Assembly (NCBI RefSeq): GCF_029193885.1 | Contig: NZ_JARFVB010000003.1 | Location: forward strand, 248,001 to 312,000 | DNA from: Flagellimonas yonaguniensis | GTDB taxonomy: Bacteria; Bacteroidota; Bacteroidia; Flavobacteriales; Flavobacteriaceae | DNA length: 64,000 nucleotides | Direction of reading: 5' to 3' | In this document: piece by piece, positions 1-9,436 of the stretch | How positions within the stretch are numbered: the stretch's first letter is position 1 | How the letters are laid out: each line of letters begins with the position of its first letter | Notes under the pieces: model-generated | What the model was told of the DNA's origin: nothing | What the model saw: only the letters and a program-made list of their open reading frames with translations | The model's database searches: none | Program-made: the position numbers and the translations under genes

Positions 1-187
1 TATTGGGATCTTGCAAGGTTGCGGTAAAGACCTCGGTATCCAATTTTAATATATTAAAGCTAAGATTCGGAACTTCAGAAAATTTGACATAGCCTCCTCT
101 AAAGGTTATGTCCTCCAAAGTATTGTTCTCATGTGCACAACCCACAAGCAATGTAAGTACCAAAATCAAATGTTTTATTCCTTTCAT
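1..187 (-). CDS. Lipoprotein downstream of SusD (5' part only, runs off window)
   Basis: The minus strand opens with ATG at 187 and stays open to the window edge, giving 62 residues of the N-terminus. It begins MKGIKHLILVLTLLVGC, a lipoprotein signal peptide with its lipobox cysteine at residue 17. The mature part starts AHENNTLEDITF and matches no family I can name. It lies 18 bp after the susD stop on the same strand, so it is probably the third gene of the susCD operon. That position is often filled by a surface-exposed lipoprotein that binds the substrate with SusD. The function is inferred from context only. The C-terminus is outside the window. Confidence 0.7.
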   Translation of the reverse strand, partial: MKGIKHLILVLTLLVGCAHENNTLEDITFRGGYVKFSEVPNLSFNILKLDTEVFTATLQDPN

Positions 188-205
188 AAAGCCTTGTTTT
201 CCTAA

Positions 206-1810
206 TTATTTAATGAATCCCTCAGGGTTATTATCCCAAAAGACTCTTTCGGTATTCCTTTTTTGCGTCAAGGAAGAATTGATTTCCACTGCATTGGACG
301 AATACGGGAAGCTCCTGGGAAATGCCGGATTATCATTATCTATGGGCACTTGTATATTGGAAGGGTATCCAGTTCTCCGGTATGCGTTATAGGCTTCCGT
401 TGAATTTCCGAAAGCGGCCAAATAATACTCCGTGATGATAATATCGAGTTTTTGCTCATCCGTGGCAACGTTGTTGTAATTGAAGAGCACCTCATTCATA
501 TAGGCTTCCACATCTTCGGAAGTGGCCTCGTATTCCGAGTCTACATTGCCAAAATCCAACACCTTGTCCATTGAAGCTTGAATGGCTTCCTCAAGCAATA
601 TTTCGGGGTTGTCATTGGTGCCGAGCATTAGGGCCGCCTCTGCCCTTAGAAATTTCACAAAAGATGTTGTGAGCAAAGGCAATATTCCTGCTCCATCCAA
701 ATGTGTGGAGGTATCGGGCGCTCCATTAAACTGATCTTCATCAAAAGTACCTCCGCCCGGGTACAGCCCATAAACGGTCCTTTCTTCATTATCACCATAA
801 CCCGTTCTATTTTCGCCATGATCCAATCCTCTGTAAAAATCACCTATATAGCAATAATCCACATTGGACTCTTGCGGGCAAGTCGAATAAGGTGGTATAC
901 CAAATGGGTTTGAATCGGATTGGCGATACAGGTAGTAACGCAGTCTTGGATCGCGTATATTTTTGTAATCCTTGAGCATGAACATAAAATAATTGCCCAT
1001 ATACTGCCCAAAACCACTTACATATCCTCGTTGAAAGTAACGGTGTCGGCTTTCGGGTTCCTCAATCGTGGCATAGGTGTATTGAAAATCCTCACTTTCC
1101 TTATCAATCAAATTCTTTTCCAATAACGCATTGATCTCTAGAACGGGGTCGGAAACACCGATTTCAGAGCTGGCCAACCTTGTTTGCACCAAAATTTTAA
1201 GTTTAAGGGAATTGGCAAATGCAATCCATTTATCCTTATCGCTTCCGTAAAACAAATCTGTGGAAAAATTGAAGGTAGATGCTTCTATATCCTCAATGGC
1301 TTGATCGATGTCCTCCAGCACCAGCTGATAAATCTCTGGTCCGCTGTCCAAACCTGGATTTGGGTATTCCGATGGTATCGCAGCTTCGGAATAGGGTATT
1401 GCCCCCAAATAATCCACCATGGTTACAGTAAGGTAGCCCATCAACAATTTATTAATGGCATTGTGAAAGAGCAGGGTTTCGTCATTCTCTGCCAAAGCTT
1501 CAATTGTTTTGGAATTGTTCAATGCTTCATAGTAACTTTCCCATTCGCCATCCAAAACACTGACCGAAACCACATCGGCGTAGGTATCGGTCATAGCTTC
1601 ATACCGCATCACATCATCCGTATTCAATATCATACGTGCCATAACAGACTGAAATAGGTACTGTATTTCATTGAGAAGGTATTCTGGATCTGCGCTTTCT
1701 GGGGTCAGATAGTTTGGATTGTCCTGCAGGTCAAAGTCGGAAACCTCGCAACCCAACAACACTACCGACATCAACGCCACTGTTTTAAAATGTTTCATGA
1801 TTCTCTGCAT
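206..1810 (-). CDS. SusD/RagB-family nutrient-binding outer-membrane lipoprotein
   Basis: This 534-residue protein has an N-terminal lipoprotein signal ending in VVLLGC, followed by the helical core of the SusD-like_2 type (NPNYLTPES, then a long run resembling VTMVDYLGAIPYSEA). SusD proteins sit on the cell surface as the lid of the SusC channel and capture substrate. The start at 1810 gives MQRIMKHF; the methionine four codons later (1798) is an equally good start. It follows susC by 21 bp on the same strand, the usual order. The substrate cannot be read from the sequence because no glycan-degrading enzyme is in view. Family assignment is firm; specificity is unknown. Confidence 0.92.
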   Translation of the reverse strand: MQRIMKHFKTVALMSVVLLGCEVSDFDLQDNPNYLTPESADPEYLLNEIQYLFQSVMARMILNTDDVMRYEAMTDTYADVVSVSVLDGEWESYYEALNNSKTIEALAENDETLLFHNAINKLLMGYLTVTMVDYLGAIPYSEAAIPSEYPNPGLDSGPEIYQLVLEDIDQAIEDIEASTFNFSTDLFYGSDKDKWIAFANSLKLKILVQTRLASSEIGVSDPVLEINALLEKNLIDKESEDFQYTYATIEEPESRHRYFQRGYVSGFGQYMGNYFMFMLKDYKNIRDPRLRYYLYRQSDSNPFGIPPYSTCPQESNVDYCYIGDFYRGLDHGENRTGYGDNEERTVYGLYPGGGTFDEDQFNGAPDTSTHLDGAGILPLLTTSFVKFLRAEAALMLGTNDNPEILLEEAIQASMDKVLDFGNVDSEYEATSEDVEAYMNEVLFNYNNVATDEQKLDIIITEYYLAAFGNSTEAYNAYRRTGYPSNIQVPIDNDNPAFPRSFPYSSNAVEINSSLTQKRNTERVFWDNNPEGFIK

Positions 1811-1831
1811 GATGTTTGTTTTAAGCTTGAG

Positions 1832-4800
1832 TTAAAATGTTACCGATACGCTAAAGGCAAACCGTTTAGTGGAGGGTACCGTGCTATCGCCTTCCAGCCC
1901 ATCACTCTCAGGGTCATAGTTCACATATTTGGGAAAATTGGGGGCTACGTACCATAGGTTTCTACCCGATAGGGTAAAATCCATTCGCTTGAACGGAAGC
2001 CTGTCCACTTTCTCAGGTTTTAGCGTGTACCCCACGGCGACTTCCCTTATTCGAAAAATGGAGGTATCCCACATGGCCAGGTCGTTGGCATTATAATAGT
2101 TGGAATAGCCTATCCTACCACCATTCAACTGGATGGAATTGGGGATTTGGTCTCCGTTACCATCCAACAAGGGGGCTCCAGTAACGTCATCCGCCAAAAA
2201 GCCTGGGATTACAAAAGAGCCTTCCCTATCCTCGGTTTCCTTGGCAACCCCACGTTCCAACATATTCTTCACTGCGTAGGAGTAAATCTCCCCTCCATGA
2301 CGGTATTCTAACTGGGCGCTGAACGTGAGGTTTTTGATTCCGAAACTATTTATGGAGGTAAGTCTCCAATCTGGGTTGGGGTCTCCAATGACTTTGGTTT
2401 CCAACCCCACATCGCTACTGGTAATTACCTCTCCCACCCGAGTTGCCGAGCCGTTTCCGCTAATAAGCAGGTTTCCATCTTCATCACGCAAGGCATAGTC
2501 ACCTTTTATTACTCCAAAAGGTTCTCCTTCCACGGCAAACCTGTCTTCTTGGATATTGATATCGGCTCCCGTTGGAGTGGTTTCCCTAACAACGGATTCA
2601 TTGGCCGTGAGTATGTTTCTAAAGTTCCATCTAAATTTGTCTCCCCGAAAAATATCAACACCCAGATCCACCTCTATTCCTTCACTATCTATTTGTCCCA
2701 AGTTGATGTACTGATCATCATATCCCGTAGCGGGTGCAACTGGGGCCTGTACAATCTGATCTTCCGAAACCCGCTGGTACACGGAGGCTTCCAACGTAAC
2801 CCGATTATGAAAAAGCTTGGTTTCAATACCCAATTCCAGTTCCTTGTGCAGTTCTGGTTTTAGATTCAGATTGGCATATCGGGTACTGTACCGATTGGTC
2901 ACGGGATAAGTACCATCCGGTGCCGCAAACCTTAAAGGGTCAATAATCAACGTACTCCGTGTTCTATAGGGCAAGGGGTAACCCGAAGAAGTGGCATACG
3001 CCCCTCTCAGCTTTAGATAATTGAGGGTGTTTCCTCCAAAATTGAATGCGGAAGTCGGAATGAACGATATGGATCCTCCCGGATAGAAAAGAGATCGATT
3101 GTCTCGTTCCACAGTACTTCCCCAATCATTACGACCTGAAAGGGTTGTGTACAGGTAATTTTTAAAAGCGAACTGAAATTGACCAAAGGCTCCCGCCAAA
3201 TTTTCATCGGTACTGGTATAACTGGATTCAGTTGCCGTAAAATTGCTGGGCCGCAGGAAACCGTATACGATTTGCCCATCTGAATTGGAAGAATTACCGG
3301 CATATCGTGTGATTTGGCTATTGACCCCTAATTGAGCCTCAAGATTAAGATTCTTGAACACATCCTTTTTAAAACCCAAAATCAATGTTTGGTTGACGAC
3401 AACTTCTTTACTATCCCCCAAGTTTAAATACCCTATCCTATAGCTATCATCTTCCTCTCCTCCTTTGTTGGAATAGTCAAAACCTGTGTAACTTTCACTG
3501 TCAAAACCTGCTCGATAAGTTAGGTTGAAAGCATTGGAAAGCTGATAGTCGGCGGTAACATTGCCAAATACCCGGACTTTATCATCATAATTACCTGAAT
3601 TATGAAGCATCCACAAAGGGTTGGTACTGTTCCTATAGTAAACGGACTCCCCCGTTAAAGGATTCTGATAGGGCAATTCCGTGAGATCGATCCAACGAGG
3701 TATATAAAAAATCCGATTGAATATGTCTTCATCATTGATCAGGTTTATCTTTCTGGTGGAATATCCGATGTTCGCGGAGATATTCAGTTTTTCTCCAAGA
3801 CGGGCCCTACCTCCCAAACTTAAATTAAAGCGCTTTAGATCATTGTGATCGATTATTCCCGATTCATCGGTATATCCTGTTGAAAGATTGAACCCCACAT
3901 TTTCTTTGGAAGTGGCAAACGTAAAGGAGTGATTGGTTCCGATGCCCATCCTGAAAATATTCCTTACATTATTTGGTTTGGCCTCTATCTGAATCATTTT
4001 ATCGGCGTATTCGGGAAAAACATCCCCTAACTGCGCATAGGGATGAAGCACTTCATCCATCTCAGAAAATGCCGGGCCGAAGTTGGAATAAATGGTCGAG
4101 CCAAATTGAACACCTTCCAGTCCATTGGAGTAGGTGTTCTGAAATTCAGGTAATTGGGAAACGGTGTTGGTATAGACCGTTGTTGAATATGTTGCGGTAG
4201 TACGTGCTTTTCCAATAGTTGCAGAACCGCTCTTGGTTTGGATAAGGATCACACCATTCCGCCCCTCACTACCATACAGCACGGCAGCATTGAATCCTTT
4301 CAACACACTGATACTGGCAATGTCATTGGGGTCTAAATCCCTTAAAAGACCATTGAAAGGCACATCGTTGACCACAATCAAGGGAGCGTTTGATCCTGTA
4401 ATCGAAATATTTCCTCTAATTCGAATAGTGGATGATGATCCCGTCTGTCCATCGGCCGGGGTAATTGCCACCCCAGCCACCTTACCTTGTAGTGTCCGTG
4501 CCAAATCTGCCTCTGGACGTTTTTCCACTTCTTCGGGACTTACATTGGCAATCGCATATCCCAAGGCTTTTTTGGATTTTTTGATTCCTTGTGCGGTAAC
4601 CACCACTTCCTGTAAAAGTTCGGTATTCTCCTCCAAGACGACATCAATGGCATTTTGTTGTCCGACTTGCACCTCTTCGGTCTTATAGCCTACATAGCTG
4701 AATTGTAAGGTTTCATAACCTTCTTGAAGGGAAATTACATAGTTGCCGTCAAAATCCGTTATGGTCCCTACGGATGTACCTTTTAATATTACGCTCGCTC

Positions 4801-4912
4801 CTGGTAAAGGTCCAGTTGCATCACTCACATTACCTGTGATTTGTCTTTGTGCATTTATGGCAAAGGAAAGCATCAAAAGGAAACACAAGCATATTAATTG
4901 GTTCTTATGCAT
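1832..4912 (-). CDS. SusC/RagA-family TonB-linked outer-membrane transporter
   Basis: This is a protein of about 1026 residues. A signal peptide (MHKNQLICLCFLLMLSF...NAQ) is followed by a carboxypeptidase-regulatory-like domain (about residues 22-105, QITGNVSDATGPLPGASV), a TonB plug (about 110-230, with VAGVAITPADGQ and RIRGNISITGSNAP), and a 22-strand-type barrel ending AFSVSVTF. It imports ligand captured by SusD, driven by TonB. A TTG six bases upstream (4918) keeps the frame open, but ATG at 4912 places the signal peptide correctly. It is the first gene of the susC-susD-lipoprotein operon. The substrate is unknown. A MocR-type regulator is transcribed divergently 313 bp away, but regulation by it is not shown. 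Confidence 0.93.
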   Translation of the reverse strand: MHKNQLICLCFLLMLSFAINAQRQITGNVSDATGPLPGASVILKGTSVGTITDFDGNYVISLQEGYETLQFSYVGYKTEEVQVGQQNAIDVVLEENTELLQEVVVTAQGIKKSKKALGYAIANVSPEEVEKRPEADLARTLQGKVAGVAITPADGQTGSSSTIRIRGNISITGSNAPLIVVNDVPFNGLLRDLDPNDIASISVLKGFNAAVLYGSEGRNGVILIQTKSGSATIGKARTTATYSTTVYTNTVSQLPEFQNTYSNGLEGVQFGSTIYSNFGPAFSEMDEVLHPYAQLGDVFPEYADKMIQIEAKPNNVRNIFRMGIGTNHSFTFATSKENVGFNLSTGYTDESGIIDHNDLKRFNLSLGGRARLGEKLNISANIGYSTRKINLINDEDIFNRIFYIPRWIDLTELPYQNPLTGESVYYRNSTNPLWMLHNSGNYDDKVRVFGNVTADYQLSNAFNLTYRAGFDSESYTGFDYSNKGGEEDDSYRIGYLNLGDSKEVVVNQTLILGFKKDVFKNLNLEAQLGVNSQITRYAGNSSNSDGQIVYGFLRPSNFTATESSYTSTDENLAGAFGQFQFAFKNYLYTTLSGRNDWGSTVERDNRSLFYPGGSISFIPTSAFNFGGNTLNYLKLRGAYATSSGYPLPYRTRSTLIIDPLRFAAPDGTYPVTNRYSTRYANLNLKPELHKELELGIETKLFHNRVTLEASVYQRVSEDQIVQAPVAPATGYDDQYINLGQIDSEGIEVDLGVDIFRGDKFRWNFRNILTANESVVRETTPTGADINIQEDRFAVEGEPFGVIKGDYALRDEDGNLLISGNGSATRVGEVITSSDVGLETKVIGDPNPDWRLTSINSFGIKNLTFSAQLEYRHGGEIYSYAVKNMLERGVAKETEDREGSFVIPGFLADDVTGAPLLDGNGDQIPNSIQLNGGRIGYSNYYNANDLAMWDTSIFRIREVAVGYTLKPEKVDRLPFKRMDFTLSGRNLWYVAPNFPKYVNYDPESDGLEGDSTVPSTKRFAFSVSVTF

Positions 4913-5225
4913 AAGCAAGTTGGTTTAAATTAGGGGTTGGAAATGTTGTTCTCCTATAGGGCACATCTATTGGGGCAACCGCTTCAAAAGAGCTTTTTAG
5001 AATGATTGAACCTCCAATGAGACACAGGTCTTCAATCCATGATACCGAAGCTATCAACTCTTCCGAAATACGTACAGCATTTGGAATATGGCCACGTGAA
5101 GACAACAAAGTTCTGTTGGTACGATTTGGGAATTGCATGCTTAACTTTTATGTTAAAAAACTGGAAATTAAAAGATAATCCGCTACCTTCCGCATACCAA
5201 TCTTATCGGATATAGCATACCAATT
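4913..5225. other. Intergenic region between susC and the MocR-type gene
   Basis: This stretch of just over 300 bp separates two divergent genes. It must hold both promoters. I could not place a clear TTG-N19-TAnnTTTG promoter for either gene; TAACTTTT at 5142-5149 is a weak -7 candidate for the rightward gene. Its right end carries the ATACCA direct repeat described separately. A reading frame of 77 codons on the minus strand (4905-5138) and a shorter one on the plus strand resemble nothing I know and are probably chance. Confidence 0.6.
5192..5224 (+). promoter_or_regulatory. Direct repeat GCATACCAAT x2, probable MocR/GabR-type operator
   Basis: GCATACCAAT occurs at 5192-5201 and again, identically, at 5215-5224, with starts 23 bp apart. 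The core ATACCA is the direct-repeat element bound by Bacillus subtilis GabR, the best-studied member of the family encoded immediately downstream. The second copy ends one base before the start codon of that gene, so autoregulation is the simplest reading. The repeat is seen directly; its function is inferred. Confidence 0.6.
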
Positions 5226-6704
5226 ATGCATTTTAACTTAAAAGGCCTTCTAATAAGGAATGGGTTTTTTTTGGATGCAAATCGGCCTCAAATCTATATC
5301 AACCTCTATACGGCGTTCAAAAAAGCTATCTTGAACCGATCTCTTGAAACCGGTTCCAAACTGCCGCCCTCCCGGGTATTGGCAAACGATTTGGGTATTT
5401 CCAGAAGTACTGTTTTAAAAGCAATAGACCTCCTTTTGGTGGAAAATTATGTTGTTTCCAAAAAAGGATCTGGCTACTATGTGTGCCCACCTCAGGATAA
5501 AAAGATCAAACTCAACTTCTCTGCTATCGAAAAAAAGGGTGGTTACCCCACCCTCTCCAAAAAAGGAAGGGCGTTTGGCAACAATGCCAAATGGATGGTA
5601 GAGGATAACAATACAGGTGTGGCCTTTAGGCCAGGTCTTCCCCCTTTGGACATTTTCCCTGTTCAGATATGGAAAAAACTGATTGATGAATACTGGAAAC
5701 ACACTACTCCATCGGAATTGTCCTATTGCAATACAATCGGGCTGCAATGCCTTCGTGAAAATCTATCCCACTACCTGAGGGTCTATCGTGACATTCATTG
5801 CCATCCCGATCAAATCATCATTACAACAGGATCCCTGCATTCCCTTTATTTGGTTGCCAATGTTCTATTGGAACAAAATGATGAGGTCATCGTGGAAGAC
5901 CCCACCTACCCCATGGCACACAACCTGTTCAAAAGTCTTGGAGCGTCTATTTGTACTGCACAGGTTGATGCGGAAGGACTCAATTTGAGCACCATTTGCT
6001 GTCAACATCCCAAATTTGTGTACACTACACCATCATGCCAGTATCCTTTGGGCATTAAAATGAGCATGAAAAGACGCAGGGACGTATTGAAATGGGCCGC
6101 CCAAAAAGAAACCTATGTCATTGAGGACGATTACAACCATGAATTCAGTAATTGGGAAAAGCCACTTGGATCTTTATATGGCATGGCCCCCCAACAGCGA
6201 GTGATTTACTTGGGCACGTTCAACAAACTGATACATCCATCACTACGGTTGGGCTACATGATTGTTCCAGATCAGCTTATGGACGCCGTTATCGGACTGT
6301 ACAAACAATCCAGTAGATTTGCATCCAGAGAAAATCAAAAGGCAATGAGCACCTTTATTGAAAAGGATTACTTGAACAAGCATTTGAGAAGGGTAATCGA
6401 CACGGCAACAGAAAGAAAGGAGGTTTTTGTCCACCATTTCAACACCGTACTGGGCGATAGCTTTTCGTTGGACCACAACAGTCTTGGACTCCACCTGATT
6501 GCTCACAACAAGCTCAACACTACCGATACATTTGTGGAACAAAAACTCCTACAGCACAACATTCGGGTGCACGCCTTGAGCAAATACCACATAGGCCCCA
6601 ATAGTGCCAATGGCATGGTCATGGGGTTTTGCTCCGTAAATCCAAAACAGATAAAGGAGACCATCCAAAATATGGGCAATGTAATTGAGCAGCTAAAAAT
6701 CTGA
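5226..6704 (+). CDS. MocR/GabR-family transcriptional regulator (GntR HTH plus aminotransferase fold)
   Basis: This 492-residue protein has an N-terminal GntR winged helix (about residues 20-85: LETGSKLPPSRVLANDLG, then SRSTVLKAIDLL) joined to a fold-type I aminotransferase-like domain (about 120-490). The PLP-binding lysine is visible as K334 in YLGTFNKLIHPSLRLGY. VIEDDYNHEF carries the family's aspartate and tyrosine. Members use PLP as effector sensor and regulate PLP, GABA or taurine metabolism. No such pathway is adjacent; the neighbours are a divergent susC and a convergent gene of unknown function. ATG at 5226 is the only start that includes the whole helix-turn-helix, and the operator-like repeat abuts it. 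The target pathway is unknown. Confidence 0.9.
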   Translation: MHFNLKGLLIRNGFFLDANRPQIYINLYTAFKKAILNRSLETGSKLPPSRVLANDLGISRSTVLKAIDLLLVENYVVSKKGSGYYVCPPQDKKIKLNFSAIEKKGGYPTLSKKGRAFGNNAKWMVEDNNTGVAFRPGLPPLDIFPVQIWKKLIDEYWKHTTPSELSYCNTIGLQCLRENLSHYLRVYRDIHCHPDQIIITTGSLHSLYLVANVLLEQNDEVIVEDPTYPMAHNLFKSLGASICTAQVDAEGLNLSTICCQHPKFVYTTPSCQYPLGIKMSMKRRRDVLKWAAQKETYVIEDDYNHEFSNWEKPLGSLYGMAPQQRVIYLGTFNKLIHPSLRLGYMIVPDQLMDAVIGLYKQSSRFASRENQKAMSTFIEKDYLNKHLRRVIDTATERKEVFVHHFNTVLGDSFSLDHNSLGLHLIAHNKLNTTDTFVEQKLLQHNIRVHALSKYHIGPNSANGMVMGFCSVNPKQIKETIQNMGNVIEQLKI

Positions 6705-6723
6705 ATCCCGTGAAAACAATGTG

Positions 6724-7332
6724 TTATTCCCTATCCAACGAATCCAGTACCCGTTGCGCTTCCTTCAATTCCAACTTTAGTCTTTGGTTCTCCAAAATGT
6801 ATTGTTCTTCCAACTGATTCATTTTGCGTTCAAATTCGTCGGCGGGAACATACTCGGGTTCCAAAAGTGTTTCTTTGAAAATACTGATCAACGTAAACAA
6901 AAAACTTACTGCAACCGCTACTATCAATCCCACGAGCATCAGTTTTTCGCGTTTTAGATCAGAGGTGTTCCGTTTCAGTTGCTTTTTTTCCTCCTTGGTC
7001 AGTTTTGGGGTTCCCGATAACTGGTCCAGAAATGTATCCCACTTCTCCTCTTCCTTTACATAAAGGTTCATAAAGCCGCCCTCGTCGCACAAAAAATCCT
7101 GTGTGCTCGGCGTGGAGGCCACCATAAAGACATCCAAGCCATTCCCTCCCATTACATCCAATAGGCTGGTGTCATAAGCTAAAATCTCCTGAACCAATTT
7201 CTGGACATATTCCAAGCTGTAATTGGGTCGCAAAAACTCATCGTAAAGGGTTTGGATTTGAAAATAATCACTTCGGTCCAAAGCATATTCCAAAAAACGA
7301 TCTTTTAATTCGGCCTTAAAAAATTCACTCAT
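6724..7332 (-). CDS. Single-pass membrane protein of unknown function with C-terminal coiled coil
   Basis: This is a 202-residue protein I do not recognise. Residues 1-130 are hydrophilic and probably cytoplasmic (MSEFFKAELKDRFLEYALD). One hydrophobic segment follows (about 133-155, LMLVGLIVAVAVSFLFTLI). The tail from about 165 has the heptad pattern of a coiled coil (LEEQYILENQRLKLELKEAQ). It converges on the MocR-type gene (19 bp between stops) and lies 155 bp downstream of clpS on the same strand, so it may be a separate unit. The length, single anchor and coiled coil suggest a scaffold or partner protein, but no function can be assigned. Confidence 0.75.
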   Translation of the reverse strand: MSEFFKAELKDRFLEYALDRSDYFQIQTLYDEFLRPNYSLEYVQKLVQEILAYDTSLLDVMGGNGLDVFMVASTPSTQDFLCDEGGFMNLYVKEEEKWDTFLDQLSGTPKLTKEEKKQLKRNTSDLKREKLMLVGLIVAVAVSFLFTLISIFKETLLEPEYVPADEFERKMNQLEEQYILENQRLKLELKEAQRVLDSLDRE

Positions 7333-7487
7333 TTTTCAGAATGGGCGGTTATTGGTTGGTCTTTTAATCATTTTGGCTAAATGTAAAGAATTGGGACGGT
7401 AAGGCACTCTATGTCAAGGTAAAGAATTCATGAACTTTTTTTTAGGGATATTAAATTCTAGATAGATGAAACATGGAACTGGATACA

Positions 7488-7763
7488 CTATACAATTTCG
7501 GCACTCAAACCAGCTTGCAACAGTTTGCTGCATTTAGGCTTCAGGAAAGAATACTCCCCTGTTTTCACTGTACATTTTCCTTTGTAATGCACAATCAGGG
7601 AGCATTGTTCGGCCTGTTCGGGAGTATGTTCACAAACCTTGATAAGAGTTTCTATAACGTAATCAAAAGTATTGACATCGTCATTAAAAAGAACTATTTC
7701 ATGTTCATTGGTGGTCTCTTCCTCCAGAAGAACATCTTCCAACTCTTTTTCTCTAGTACTCAT
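7488..7763 (-). CDS. clpS: ATP-dependent Clp protease adaptor ClpS
   Basis: This 91-residue protein has the ClpS fold signature: the motif LFNDDVNTFDYVIETL near residue 25, followed by TPEQAEQCSLIVHYKGKCTVKTG. ClpS binds the N-domain of ClpA/ClpC chaperones in the cytoplasm and delivers N-end-rule substrates. The paired aspartates and the following threonine line the substrate pocket region. It is the last gene of the tpiA-prmA-clpS run, 22 bp after the prmA stop, an arrangement common in Flavobacteriia. Length is typical. Confidence 0.93.
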   Translation of the reverse strand: MSTREKELEDVLLEEETTNEHEIVLFNDDVNTFDYVIETLIKVCEHTPEQAEQCSLIVHYKGKCTVKTGEYSFLKPKCSKLLQAGLSAEIV

Positions 7764-7785
7764 ATCAAATGGAGTTTACTTCTTT

Positions 7786-8619
7786 CTAATTTACATATTT
7801 TGCCGCAACCCAACTGTTCTTCTCCAGATTTTTTTCAAATTCCAAACCGTAGGCACCACATTTTGAAGAAATTGCATCCAAATCCTCCAAATAGAAGCCA
7901 CTTAAAAAAAGTGTCCCGCCCTTTTTGAGACAATCCACGTAAACGGGAATGTCCTCCAATAAGATATTTCGGTTGATATTGGCCAAGATGACATCAAACT
8001 TTTTGTCATTCAACAAACTACTGTCCCCTTGAAAAGCTTTGATGTCCGAACAATCATTACGCTCCACATTTTCCTGGGTATTCAGAAAACACCATTCATC
8101 AATATCGATGGCCTCTGTATCCCCGGCTCCCCGCTTTTTGGCCAAAATGGCCAAAACACCAGTTCCACAACCCATATCCAAGACCGACTTTCCGTCGAAA
8201 TCATGGTCCAGAATATGCTGTAGCATCATGTGGGTGGTTTCGTGGTGGCCTGTTCCAAAACTCATTTTGGGTTCTATCACAATATCATAATCCACCTCAA
8301 CAGCTTCATGAAACGGGGCTCGGACCATACATTTATCATCTACAATTATGGGATGAAAGTTCTTCTCCCATTCGGCGTTCCAGTTCTGCTGTTCAATTTC
8401 CTTACTGGTCCAACTGATTTCAAAGTTTGGGTTCTGAAACACAAAAAGATCCTCCAATACATCATCCCGCCACTCGGATTTAAGAATATAGGCCAAAAGT
8501 CCTGTTTCATTTTCCACAAAACTTTCAAAACCCAATTCCCCCAACTCTGCAATCAAAATATCTGTTGCAGGTTGGAGCGGGTTTATTTTAAAATCGTATT
8601 CGAGGTAAACCAATGACAT
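7786..8619 (-). CDS. prmA: Ribosomal protein L11 methyltransferase PrmA
   Basis: This 277-residue SAM-dependent methyltransferase has motif I in VLDMGCGTGVLAILAKK (about residue 145), the PrmA-type MSFGTGHHETTHMML just before it, and ILANINRNIL for the acceptor motif. It trimethylates ribosomal protein L11. The N-terminal third (YLEYDFKINPLQPATDILIA) is the substrate-recognition domain. It lies 3 bp after tpiA and 22 bp before clpS on the minus strand, so all three are probably cotranscribed. Confidence 0.95.
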   Translation of the reverse strand: MSLVYLEYDFKINPLQPATDILIAELGELGFESFVENETGLLAYILKSEWRDDVLEDLFVFQNPNFEISWTSKEIEQQNWNAEWEKNFHPIIVDDKCMVRAPFHEAVEVDYDIVIEPKMSFGTGHHETTHMMLQHILDHDFDGKSVLDMGCGTGVLAILAKKRGAGDTEAIDIDEWCFLNTQENVERNDCSDIKAFQGDSSLLNDKKFDVILANINRNILLEDIPVYVDCLKKGGTLFLSGFYLEDLDAISSKCGAYGLEFEKNLEKNSWVAAKYVN

Positions 8620-8622
8620 TGT

Positions 8623-9372
8623 TCAAATCGCCTTGATAATATCCGTGAAATCTCCTGCCTTCAATGAAGCACCTCCGATCAACCCTCCATCCACATCGGG
8701 CTTGGAAAAAATCTCTGCGGCGTTGGCAGGTTTAACACTTCCTCCATACAAAATGGAAACATCCTCGGCAATGGAGGCATTGAATCCGTCCGCAATGGTT
8801 TTTCTGATGAACGCGTGCATTTCCTGTGCTTGCTCTGGACTGGCAGTCTCCCCTGTTCCAATGGCCCAAACAGGCTCGTAGGCCAGGACAATCTTGCTCC
8901 AAGCACTGGCGTCAAGGTCAAACAAGGCATTCTTCAACTGGCTTTCCACTACGGCAAAGTGGTTGTCGGATTTTCTATCTTCCAATTCTTCACCAAAACA
9001 GAAAATCACTTTTAGATTCTTTTCGATGGCAGTTTTTACCTTTTTGGCCAATAATTCATCATCTTCGCCGAAGTAGGCACGTCTTTCAGAGTGACCTAGG
9101 ATGACAACATCCACACCCAAGCTAAGCAACATATCAGCTGAAATCTCACCTGTGTAGGCTCCGCTTTCGGCAAAGTGCATATTTTGTGCTGCAACTTGTA
9201 TTTTTGAATCTTGCAACGCTTGCTTTGCCGCTTGAAGGTTTACAAACGTTGGCGCTACAATTACATCGGCATCGGTATCGGGTAGTTTGGCGGAAAGCTC
9301 GGCCAACAATCCCTCTGTTTCCTGAAGGTCCTTGTTCATCTTCCAGTTTCCTGCTACGATCTTTGTTCTCAT
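8623..9372 (-). CDS. tpiA: Triosephosphate isomerase
   Basis: This 249-residue TIM barrel interconverts dihydroxyacetone phosphate and glyceraldehyde 3-phosphate in glycolysis. Catalytic motifs are all present: NWKMN (lysine 11), VILGHSERR (histidine electrophile), and AYEPVWAIGTG (catalytic glutamate and flexible loop 6). The phosphate-binding stretch LYGGSVKPAN and GGLIGGASL complete the site. Length and ATG start are normal. It is followed almost directly by prmA. Confidence 0.98.
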   Translation of the reverse strand: MRTKIVAGNWKMNKDLQETEGLLAELSAKLPDTDADVIVAPTFVNLQAAKQALQDSKIQVAAQNMHFAESGAYTGEISADMLLSLGVDVVILGHSERRAYFGEDDELLAKKVKTAIEKNLKVIFCFGEELEDRKSDNHFAVVESQLKNALFDLDASAWSKIVLAYEPVWAIGTGETASPEQAQEMHAFIRKTIADGFNASIAEDVSILYGGSVKPANAAEIFSKPDVDGGLIGGASLKAGDFTDIIKAI

Positions 9373-9436
9373 GTTATTTGCTGTTATGTTATACTGTTTG
9401 GTGTTTCCCTTTTACTGTTCTATATTTCAATATAAT

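Noticed and set aside
108..392. Plus-strand reading frame across the susD 3' end
   Set aside because: It lies antisense to susD and the downstream lipoprotein, whose signal peptide and family match are clear.
4905..5138. 77-codon minus-strand reading frame between susC and the MocR-type gene
   Set aside because: It overlaps the susC start, resembles no family and has no typical start context. It is more likely chance in a promoter region.
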